Part shown: piece by piece, positions 55,487 through 64,000 of the stretch
How positions within the stretch are numbered: the first letter of the stretch is position 1
How the letters are laid out: each line of letters begins with the position of its first letter
Source: Mariannaea sp. PMI_226
Lineage: Eukaryota; Ascomycota; Sordariomycetes; Hypocreales; Nectriaceae
Assembly: GCA_024336345.1 (NCBI GenBank)
Contig: JANFOG010000009.1
Span: forward strand, 310,001 to 374,000
Reading direction: 5' to 3'
DNA length: 64,000 bases
Notes under the pieces: generated by a model
Databases searched by the model: none
Told to the model about the DNA's origin: nothing
Seen by the model: only the letters and a program-made list of their open reading frames with translations
Translations under genes and position numbers: made by a program

Positions 55487-56962
55487 ATGTTCTACCTCCA
55501 ACACCGAGTAGGCGCGCAGTCCAATATCGTAGTCTCAGCGCATTATACTCATGCCAAATCTACTGGCAAGACCGTCCTGTCGAGAGAAGCGGTCTATGCA
55601 GCAGTGCGGTCTGTTATTGCGTCTTACCCTGAGCTCAGCATTGTCGGGATACAGGAGCCCCTACCCAAGAAGGGACACCATAAGCTCTCCAACGCCGCGC
55701 TACATGAAATTGATGTCGAAGCTTGTGTTGAGTTTTACGACGATGAGCCACCCAGTGCGTCGGCCAAGGTGATGGAGCGATTGCATAACCAGTGGGACTG
55801 GACTGACGAGAAATTCAACCCCCGACAACCCTGGTGGAAGGTCGTTATCCTTGGTAGACAGGAGGTGGCGTTCGTCTTCCATCACTTTGTCTGCGACGGG
55901 CGCTTTGGACAGTTCTTCCATGACGCGTTTCTCACTGCCATCAACTCATTCAATGAAAAAGACCAGTCATCCTCAAACGTCGTCAAAATTAACTCCGAGC
56001 GAGTTCGGCTTGACAAGGACTTGCAGGAATTCTGGACCAGCAGCATCTCTTTCTTGTACATCATACATGAACTCCTCTCGCTTCTCATTATCCGACTATT
56101 CTTCGGATCCAGGCTCATGTTCGCCAACCTGGCCAAGCCAAAACCACATGGAACGTCCGTTGCCACCGAGGCGAGCCCCAGCGAACGTACCAAGACACGC
56201 GTCTGTTCCCGAACTATCCCAGCTTCTCAGATGAGTCGTATCATTACAGCCTGCCGCGAACACAACGTAACTTTTACGCCCCTCCTCTGTACCCTGGCCA
56301 TGGCGACCTTTGCATGCGATTACTACCCCAATGCCAAAGTCGGCATCTCGAACTGTGCCCTGGACGCCAGGTCCATATATGCTTCAAGAAGGCCAGGGTC
56401 TCAGGCGGGCAGGTTCATTAATTGTTCTAACGGTGCCGGCAAATTTACCTGGCTACCTCGGTATCGCCGTGTCTTTGACTGCCCGACCTTGAGCAATGAG
56501 CAGCAGAAGAAAATCACCGTCGACGGTGAGAAGACAGCCCGTATTGACGTGGATGGCGCGTGGAAACTAGTCAAAGAATACCGTGCGAACCTCACCAATG
56601 CGATGGAGGGATCAAGTGTACTCAGAAGTTTTCGAGCCGGCAACTCAGTTTCCAATGCCCTGGAAGACATGCTGAGTTCCACATTTCCGATGCTGGGTGT
56701 CTATATGAACAACAGTCTGAATATATCAAACTTAGGAGCCTTCAAGACAACAGAGCGGGCCGGGCCATGGAAAATTGACGACATGAGCTTTTCGGCAAGT
56801 TGCGTCAACGGTAACATATTCTCCCCGGTCTCCTTCCAGATAGTTGGGGTCGATGGGGGAAACACGGTTGTCATGGTGTCCTATGAGGATGGAATCGTTT
56901 CAGAAGACATGATCTCAGGCATGTTGGAAGGGACATTTGAAAGAATAGAGGCGATGCTGTAA
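55487..56962 (+). CDS. Alcohol acetyltransferase-like (AATase/CoA-dependent acyltransferase fold)
   Basis: Open frame of 491 aa. The catalytic HHxxxDG motif is HHFVCDG (H132, H133, D137, G138), placed as in BAHD-like and yeast Atf-type alcohol acetyltransferases. LRSFRAGNSVSNALEDML and LGVYMNNSLNISNLG match the C-terminal acyltransferase region. An amphipathic/hydrophobic stretch at about 187-215 (SFLYIIHELLSLLIIRLFFG) may associate with a membrane. It should transfer an acetyl group from acetyl-CoA to an alcohol. The frame just before the ATG reads SLDR, giving SLDRMFYLQHRVG, where relatives have LERM after a short leader; an upstream exon ending around 55410 with an acceptor at 55472 (CTATAG) is therefore likely. 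The start at 55487 may be too short. Confidence 0.75.
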   Translation: MFYLQHRVGAQSNIVVSAHYTHAKSTGKTVLSREAVYAAVRSVIASYPELSIVGIQEPLPKKGHHKLSNAALHEIDVEACVEFYDDEPPSASAKVMERLHNQWDWTDEKFNPRQPWWKVVILGRQEVAFVFHHFVCDGRFGQFFHDAFLTAINSFNEKDQSSSNVVKINSERVRLDKDLQEFWTSSISFLYIIHELLSLLIIRLFFGSRLMFANLAKPKPHGTSVATEASPSERTKTRVCSRTIPASQMSRIITACREHNVTFTPLLCTLAMATFACDYYPNAKVGISNCALDARSIYASRRPGSQAGRFINCSNGAGKFTWLPRYRRVFDCPTLSNEQQKKITVDGEKTARIDVDGAWKLVKEYRANLTNAMEGSSVLRSFRAGNSVSNALEDMLSSTFPMLGVYMNNSLNISNLGAFKTTERAGPWKIDDMSFSASCVNGNIFSPVSFQIVGVDGGNTVVMVSYEDGIVSEDMISGMLEGTFERIEAML

Positions 56963-58853
56963 AATTACCGTCAGAGATGGAGACTAGAAAAGTGTGACAA
57001 CTGCACTATCGAGTTAACATACGACATATCACGACTCAAACTCGAGGAATAGAATTATCCCTGGACAGGCTGAATCTAAGCTTTTTTAGATTGATTGTTG
57101 GCAAAGTCATCACTCCAGAGACTATGTATTACCTGAGTCTCTCTGTGAACACTCAAGTCTACCATCACGTAGCCAGCTTAAACACTGAAATCTGTAGTCA
57201 TCAGGGGGGTTGATATAGAAAATCCTTTAGCCATCAGAAATACCTTTCTCGGAACGACTTTTTTAATGCCATGCTTCGTTAAGAGTCAAGAGCAGACGCC
57301 CGCCCCCCCTCTTCTCCCCGGCCCGCTCGCATTTTTGGTGGTCTGTGCTAGAGAAATGGTATTACACATTGACATTAGATTGAGCATCAAGTTTCATTGA
57401 TTCGCGTGATGAGGTCATTTCGCATCGGAATCGTAAGGCAGAATATTCAGGTTTCAGTTAGTTGGAGAAATGTGCAAGGCCCTATAAGTGTCACTCAGGT
57501 CAGATTGTATGGAGGCTGGGGATGCATGCACCATTCTCAGTGGGCTATGAACCAAGGAATTTGGTAATCGGAGCATCCCTGTATTAGGTACTCCTTACCC
57601 GCCTACAGGACCTAATCTGGAGTTAGCGGGATAGTGCACGGCCTGTGGATACTTGCAGTCACTATCTGTACCTAGAAGCAACCTCACCCACTGATTGACC
57701 GCCTGGGGCCTTGCCTCAGTACAGAGTACGTATCTACCAAGGCCACCTTGGCAGGTTAAATGCTGGGCTACCTCAACAACCGAATGTTCATGGAGTCGTG
57801 AAGTTGTGGCGTGCGCTACTCTATATGGAGCACTCTTTTTTCAAATGCCATCCCAAACGGTCGATTCAGAGAAACTTGAGGCCTCGTAAAGATGCATTAA
57901 CCCTGCCAATATCATCCCATGCCGACTCAAAAGCTGGCCAAGCAAGCAAGCAAGCAAACAAGAATGGCTGGCATGGCCAAGTCAGGGAGGGTGTCGTCAT
58001 GTTGCTCAATCCGGCCACAGATAAAGTACGGATGAACCGTCCAATCACGCATCCTTTAGAGCTTGGGACATGTACAGTCCTCCGAAAACCCCGGCCAGGC
58101 AGGTGACAGCGCACCAACACCAGCGAGCCACGCAGCACGCTCTCCACTAATCCAGTGCAACTTGAGCCCAACAAGCATCCACTGAGACAAGGGGAGGTTG
58201 GCACGTAGGGTACCTAGGTCCTCAGGATTGTCGAGTACCGGCACCTCTGATGTTGTGGACGGGCGGTTTGCTTCTTTTAGGCACGGGTCAGTTTATGACA
58301 CTACGTAAATCTAATCTTACTCCTCTCTGAGGCCTTTTTTGCTTTCTTTTGGTTGGACTACTGTGCCAAGTTTGCCAAGATAATAGGATTATTATCGAGG
58401 CAGCATATCACGTAATACTCTTGTCAAGTGGTGTAGTACCGCGTACCTACTGTACAGCACCTATGGAGTAGTAGTCTGAATGTAGACATTGGATCTCACC
58501 GATGTCTTCGATGGAGCTTCAGATTTGTACAGATTGGGCGAATCTACTGTTTTTGTTTCCATATTTCACCAAACAAGCCAACTAAACCTCTCCCCAGTGG
58601 GCCACCACCCGAGGCGGCGACGGAGTACTGTGGATAGAGGGACTGTCTGCCCCATGCAAAGATGGAACGGACGCCATGAACCATAGCCCAACCGTGAACG
58701 ACCACATGACATGGGCCAGGTAGGTAGTCATGGAAGCAAGGGACAATAAAAAATAAAAAGAAAGAAGATGGCGTCTAGCTTTGTTTCTTTCGTCCCTTGC
58801 TTTCTCATCAGGTTCTTCTTCCTCCTTTATTTCCCATCCTCGTCCCTTTGTGT

Positions 58854-58888
<35 letters not shown>

Positions 58889-59403
58889 CCCCCTCTCCCT
58901 CTTTTCTTCTCCCTCCCATTTCATTATTGATATTGGATCCCTTCTCCTCCATCATTCCTGGCGGGGAGCTCGTCTCCTAAAATTACATCACCAATGGGTA
59001 CCTGAACTATTGCGGACGCAATATCCAGCAACTCCACCCCGCAATTACAGTCACAGTCCAGTACACACGCCCGCCACACCCAGCTCAGATACTAAGCCAC
59101 GGGAACGTTCTCGGGGCGGCCTTGGTGCCTCAACACCAACGCCGGCCGCATCTGAGTCGCGCGCCGCGTCTCGATCATCGTTCCTGTCCACCTAGTTCGC
59201 TCTGCCCTCAACGATGGCGAACTCGCACTGCTTTTGACTTTTCCGTGCCAACTCTCCTCCTCGATCCCACTTGATACTCTTCTACTCATCATCCTCGTCA
59301 TTCTATCATGTTTGCCGTCGAATCCTCGCCCACCTCCCGCCGTCTCTCCGCCCCGCTTCGATAAGCACTTTAACAGCGGCGTCGCCCCTCCAATTAGCCA
59401 ACA
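56963..59403. other. Intergenic, no gene recognised
   Basis: 2.4 kb. A CAAG/AAGC tandem at 57938-57957 and a poly-T run of 28 at 58857-58884. Frames at 57695-58686 overlap on both strands without motifs. The part nearest 59404 is CT-rich and is probably promoter and 5' UTR of the coiled-coil gene. Confidence 0.4.
58857..58884 (+). repeat. Poly-T tract of 28 bases
   Basis: An uninterrupted T run inside a long pyrimidine-rich stretch (58790-58920) upstream of the coiled-coil gene at 59404. Possibly part of a pyrimidine-rich promoter, as seen upstream of many fungal genes. Confidence 0.85.
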
Positions 59404-61753
59404 ATGGAGAGGCCGAACTTCGACCATCACGATTACGATGACGACAATATACAGTGTTGCTGCGGTCGCATCGACTGCGCTCTCCTCAGAAAGAACTGCT
59501 CCATCCTAGAGTCTGTTGAGAAGGATGTTCACACGGCCGCCCAGTTGGGCCAGGTACGTAACACTTCCTCCATTCCAACGCCCTTGGACGTGTCTCAACA
59601 CTGCATGCCAGTGTAGCTACCGCGTTGTGTTCTTATACTATACTATGGGCGAAACTGAGCATCAGAAAACATGCCAAAGAAGAAGAAAGAAGAAAGGACA
59701 AAAGAAATAGTGTATTGGCTAACGTTGCTCCACCCTTTTCTGCATGTAGGCTCTTCTGGCTCGTCACGAAGCGTACATGGCCGATGCCGAAAGGGATCGC
59801 CTTGACTTAACCGCCCGTATAGAGCGCCTTGAGATGGACAAGCAGGAACTCGAGGCCGAGAACGCCAGCAAAATAGAGGAAAACAGGGCCTTGCTCGATC
59901 AGCTCGAGGCACTCAACAATTCCGTATCCGAGTCCGATACCAAGATAAAGGCTTTGGAAGCTAGTCTATTGTCATCACAGCAGGCCGTACGACGCTTAGA
60001 GACTGCTGCCTCCCGAGCTGCCGACGCCGAGCAATATGTGGCGCTCCTGGAGCAGGAACAGGCGGAACTGCAACAAGACTTGGTTTCTACCAAGGAAGAT
60101 GCACGCTCTCACGCCCAACGGTTCAAGGAAGCCCAGCGCGGTATCATGGACATGCAGGATCAGCTGGAGAAGATGGAGGCAGAGGCCCGTGAAGAGCAAG
60201 TTCGTCACGCTGAGGTCATCGAGAGAATGGAGCGGCAGCGCGAGGTTGATAAGCACCTTGACGTGGCTGCCGGTCGCCTCAAGGGCGCTGCTGCCTCCAA
60301 GTCATTGCAAGCTACCACACAGCCTGGGAACCCTGCCGTTAGTCACTTTGTGCGCGACTTGCTACAGGACAATGCCAACCTCCAACTTGGCATCGCCGAA
60401 CTTCGAGAGATGCTCCTCAACTCCAACGACGAGATCCAGTCACTGCGATCTCAGCTTCTGACCCACCAGCCAGTGGAAGCTGTTGATACCAATTTGCAAT
60501 CTGAACTTCAGGATTCCCTCGGCCTTCAGAACCCTACAACCCCTCGCAATTCTCAAGAACTCCACATCCACCACCATTATCACGTCACTAACAAACCTCA
60601 ACCCAAACTCGAGAATCGCAAGCTCCGACGGAAACGCCACGGCCTCATTACAGGCGCTATCTCCCCGTCTACTTCTGGGATGTCGACTCCCAACACCTCT
60701 GGCCAGTGGCGCTTCTCATCCCCTACTGCACCAGCCTCCCTCTCTCTCACTACAAAGGAAACGAACTCGGTGATATCAATGCCTCGACAGCGGTGGTCTC
60801 TGGACCAATACTCCGAGTTTGCCTCGTCCGTTCCTAGCTCTCCCCAATCCAACCAACGAAGTTCTATGTTCGATCCTACGATGACCGACAGCGAATTTCC
60901 TATTTCACCTCTCACTACCTACGACCCCGCATCACCAAGTTGGAGAGCATCTCACCGCAAAGGTCCTTCGGATCTCTCGACGTCCACCTTTCACGCCCCT
61001 TCTCTTCAGCTTGACCCCGGAACACCTCCTCTAGGACCAGTCCGCCCTCTTCAAGGTGATCACAGTACTATTCATGAAGAGGACGAGGAGGAGATAACTC
61101 GCTTGGAGACTCCCGATTTGGTGGGAGCTGTCCCGTCTGTAGACGACAATTCCATCATCGAGGGCTCCGATATTTCCAAGGATGATCTTATTTCCCGTCC
61201 TCGCATTCGACGCGCCGTTTCCCACGAGTCTATCATGTCTCTGGCCGGAGGGCTCGATATCCACACATTAAAATCTCGGCCAAGTCAACTGACACTTCGA
61301 CCCCTTGGTGGTGCTGAGGCTGTCGTGACCGATATTACCGCCCAACCAACACTTTCTCGGGGCCAAACCAAACGAAGTGCTGTCGCTCTCAGAGACACGT
61401 TCATCGGCTTACCCACGCAACGGGCTGTTTCAACACCGCTCGCTCGCTCAGATTCGCCCAATCCATCTGAGACTTCCTCCCAAGGGACTCCCGTGCCCAC
61501 CGGCTTGGGGAAGTGGGTGGGCTGGCGACCTTGGGGTGGCTCCTCACCCAACATCACCCCGAAAGCTGCTTCGCCCAAGCCTGTCCTCGATGCAGCAGCC
61601 TTCGATGCTTTGAGGGTTCCAGGTATAAATCAGCCAGGCGCCATCCCTGGCTTCCAGAAGTATTGGACAGCACAGCGACGGAAGGGTGCGCCCGCAAAGG
61701 TGACGCCGGACTCCGTCAACAGTGACGCTTTGCGAGAAGGCTTGCGAGAATGA
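59404..61753 (+). CDS. Coiled-coil cytoskeleton/nuclear-distribution-like protein
   Basis: Two exons, 59404-59553 and 59750-61753, separated by a 196-nt intron (717 aa). The N-terminus has a Cys cluster (IQCCCGRIDCALLRKNC) and VEKDVHTAAQLGQ. Residues about 50-260 are continuous coiled coil rich in Glu, Leu and Ala. A middle region ELHIHHHYHV is followed by a long disordered Ser/Thr/Pro tail with SP and TP phosphorylation-type sites. The C-terminus contains a Trp-rich GKWVGWRPWGG and FQKYWTAQRRKG. The plan resembles filamentous-fungal coiled-coil proteins involved in nuclear positioning; Neurospora RO11 is a possible relative, but I am recalling it from general features, not from alignment. 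No membrane segment. Confidence 0.8.
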
Positions 61754-62138
61754 TGAGCTTTGTAGGACCTGCAGAACCTTCCGGCACTTGTTCTGGTAAA
61801 GGGCCGTCCAACTTGACCTTTTTCTAAATCACGACCATAGTACCTCATTTCATTCCCGGCGTTGGTATACACACACATTGGGCCAAGGGATATTTACAAT
61901 TGGAGTTTTGTTTATTCAGGACAGGAGTACCCAATGCATTTGGAGACAGATACCCCGGCCACATGGAAGGCCGCAAATCACACTGTACGCTATGAAGGGA
62001 AATAGCACGTACATACGCACTCTTTGGTGTTTCATCACAGGTTTTATTTTGTTACATGGATATAGACTTAGGCATTATTTATATGATCATAATATTTCCC
62101 CATTCCTATTTCGCCCCCACACGAACGTTTTTTCTCTG
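61754..62138. other. Spacer between convergent genes
   Basis: 385 bp of AT-rich sequence with the 3' UTRs of both flanking genes. Nothing else recognised. Confidence 0.5.
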
Positions 62139-64000
62139 TTAGGCAATATCGCTATTTAGCATGGACCAATACGTTGTGTCTACTCCTTGAAGAGCCCAGT
62201 CCTCAAGGTCAGCAGTGAAACAGGGCCACTGGGAGACAACAAAGCTGGCATCACTCATGGAAAAGTCAGGGTCGAGGCATCCGTCCATGGATATGTAGGG
62301 GCAGTGGCCATTAACAGGGCTTTCCGGTGATAAGCTTTGGGGAGTGTGTGAAAGTAAGCCCGCATTTGTTGCCGGGTTCGCTGTTGTTGGTGTCGAGCCC
62401 GTTGATGGGAGGACACTTGCCGCATGGGACGCAGGGGGCGTCAGTGAGGGATGAATATTCACAGTTCCCAGAAACGGCACACTCAAGTGAACCGTTGCCT
62501 TGCTCCCCTGCGTGCTGGTGCCCCCGGTGCAGCACTGCACGATAGGCATCAGCTGGCGGATCGTCTCTGCTGACTCGAGATATAGCTGGTCGTTGTTCAG
62601 AGAGGCCATCTCTTCCATTTTATGCTGTGTCTTCTCTGCCAGCTCCCGGTCCTGCGATCTTTGGGATTCATATTCAGGCCATGGCGTGCCGAGGTATCCC
62701 AGGAGCAGCGTCATGGCGGCCACGAGCGCCGAGTAGTCGACGTGCCGGCCTGCCGTAGCCGTGGTAAATGCGTTGCGGAATTCTAGGAATCGCAATAGAA
62801 CGGCTCGGCTGGCCTGCATGCACGTAGTGCGATTGTACTCATACCTGCGCTGGTCGCGGTCTCTCAGGAGGTACGGGAGGTGAAGAAGAATGAGGAGCGA
62901 GAAATGACGGACCTGGAGCTTGACAGCAGACATGTCATCTGAGCAGGCTTCAGTCCAGCCGCAGTAACTCGACATATCTGGTAGCTTCCACCACAGCGCG
63001 CCCATAAGCTTGGATGCCTTTTCTATCTCCAAGTCGAGAGACTGGGTCATAACGTAGGCCTCGCTGCCGCTCATTAGATTCCTCTCTGCAATCCTTCCTG
63101 ACATAATGGCATACACTCGCCCGAGTCTATCGCTCGCCCCCTCGTCCTGAGAATCAGAGTCCTCCAAGAATGATTCGTCGCGTGAACCGATGGGTAGGCC
63201 GAGCACGAGGGAGAGATACCGGTCGCTACAATTAATACGGAACCACAGCACAGATGGGCTAGGCTGGCGCTTAGGATCAAACGACGGATCGCACGAGCGG
63301 ATGAATTTGGTGCTTCTCCTGTGAATTCCCATGAGCTGTGCTAGGTTGAGTGCACGGCGCGACGTCATCCAGGCCTTGCGTAAGTGTCCGGCGTCGCTTT
63401 GGTAGAAACTTTGCAGGATGAGACACTCGAGACCTTCGAGCGAGCCGATGAGTTCGTCATCTGAAGTGACGAGCCGACTCACCATGCCGACCCAATCCTC
63501 CATTGTCTGCGCCGGGCTCTTCTTCAGGGCCAAACTACTGCCGTCAAAGTATGAGGGCATTTGCTGGATGCATATCGCCAACTCTAACAGGTGCTTGGCT
63601 ATCATGGCCGGGTGGCTGGAAACGTCTGGTATCTGGGCCAAGGAGGAGATGGGCTGTGGCTTGCCATCTCGTTGATCCTTCTGCGAGTAAAATACAGCAA
63701 GCACGTATTTTGCACCGGGACTCCGCTGCGATATGGCGTAGAGTGTTTCTTGCGCGGGAAATTGGTCAAGGAGTTGCTTGGAGATGGAAGCGTATTTGGC
63801 GAGGCGGGACGCTGTCTTCACCGCAGGAGACTGCGGAGTAGGCAAAGTTACATGATCCAGAGGGGTTCTTCCAGTGCTCATCGAAGTTACGTGGTGAGCA
63901 TCCCCTGCGATTGAGCTGTCGAAAATATCTGCTCCATCAGAAGCGAGACAAGTGTACTGAGTTGTGGCCGGAGATTCATCGGCCGATGGTGATTTGTACG
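62139..64000 (-). CDS. Fungal-specific transcription factor, C-terminal part (cut by window end)
   Basis: An open frame of at least 620 codons reaching the window edge without a stop; the first in-window ATG (63881) is internal, since the frame stays open upstream to 64000 with an Asp/Ser-rich sequence. It has the fungal_trans regulatory region: ECLILQSFYQSDAGHLRKAWMTSRRALNLAQLMGIH and SPSVLWFRINCSDRYLSLVLGLPIG, followed by helical repeats (LLILLHLPYLL). A Thr/Ser/Pro-rich tail ends in an acidic Asp/Trp-rich segment (MDGCLDPDFSMSDASF). The DNA-binding zinc cluster should lie beyond 64000. No intron needed in the visible part. Target genes are unknown. Confidence 0.85.
   Translation of the reverse strand, partial: YKSPSADESPATTQYTCLASDGADIFDSSIAGDAHHVTSMSTGRTPLDHVTLPTPQSPAVKTASRLAKYASISKQLLDQFPAQETLYAISQRSPGAKYVLAVFYSQKDQRDGKPQPISSLAQIPDVSSHPAMIAKHLLELAICIQQMPSYFDGSSLALKKSPAQTMEDWVGMVSRLVTSDDELIGSLEGLECLILQSFYQSDAGHLRKAWMTSRRALNLAQLMGIHRRSTKFIRSCDPSFDPKRQPSPSVLWFRINCSDRYLSLVLGLPIGSRDESFLEDSDSQDEGASDRLGRVYAIMSGRIAERNLMSGSEAYVMTQSLDLEIEKASKLMGALWWKLPDMSSYCGWTEACSDDMSAVKLQVRHFSLLILLHLPYLLRDRDQRRYEYNRTTCMQASRAVLLRFLEFRNAFTTATAGRHVDYSALVAAMTLLLGYLGTPWPEYESQRSQDRELAEKTQHKMEEMASLNNDQLYLESAETIRQLMPIVQCCTGGTSTQGSKATVHLSVPFLGTVNIHPSLTPPASHAASVLPSTGSTPTTANPATNAGLLSHTPQSLSPESPVNGHCPYISMDGCLDPDFSMSDASFVVSQWPCFTADLEDWALQGVDTTYWSMLNSDIA

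Noticed and set aside
58768..59195. Phe-rich frames across the poly-T run
   Set aside because: The hydrophobic run is only the translation of TTT; the sequence is a pyrimidine-rich promoter.

Overview
The window is nuclear DNA from a filamentous ascomycete (Pezizomycotina, most likely a Sordariomycete; genus not determinable from sequence alone). The signs are short spliceosomal introns of about 50-110 nt with GTRNGT donors and YAG acceptors, three complete Zn2Cys6 transcription factors plus part of a fourth, LaeA-like methyltransferases, 14-TM MFS and Hsp70-like families typical of these fungi, and a nuclear tRNA with an intron at position 37/38. All intron-exon models were worked out by hand from reading-frame continuity and splice motifs; none has transcript support.

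Layout. 0.5-5.5 kb: two tandem LaeA-like SAM methyltransferases (358 and 339 aa) sharing four intron positions, hence duplicates. 6-6.5 kb: a decayed gene remnant. 6.6-11.7 kb: a DHA2-type MFS exporter and a Zn2Cys6 regulator, divergent from one 527-bp promoter. 13.1-29.3 kb: a metabolic block with a class III aminotransferase, a Zn2Cys6 regulator, a small cupin dioxygenase-like protein, a zinc alcohol/formaldehyde-dehydrogenase-type enzyme, a Rieske plus FAD/NAD reductase (AIFM3-like, predicted mitochondrial), a flavin monooxygenase, and a second large Zn2Cys6 regulator divergent from the monooxygenase. There is no PKS, NRPS or terpene synthase, so this reads as a candidate catabolic or tailoring gene neighbourhood rather than a classical secondary-metabolite cluster.

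29.3-34.4 kb is gene-poor and AT-rich and holds a tRNA-Glu(CTC) with a 17-nt intron. 34.4-38.4 kb: a 725-aa protein of unknown function converging on a seven-TM protein. 39.5-46.3 kb: a 1033-aa coiled-coil protein divergent from an Hsp70-like ATPase whose first intron is GC-AG and carries 39 consecutive T. 47.3 kb: a 272-aa single-TM protein. 48-59 kb is gene-poor and AT-rich, with two isolated enzyme genes: a metallo-beta-lactamase-fold lactonase-like protein and an alcohol acetyltransferase-like protein. 59.4-64 kb: a coiled-coil protein (717 aa), then the C-terminal part of a fungal transcription factor that runs off the window end.

Possible links: the MFS exporter and its divergent regulator look like an export/resistance module beside the methyltransferases; in the 13-29 kb block, deamination, aldehyde/alcohol oxidation, ring hydroxylation and ring or C-C cleavage could form one route for a nitrogenous aromatic substrate. 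That is inference from gene content only.
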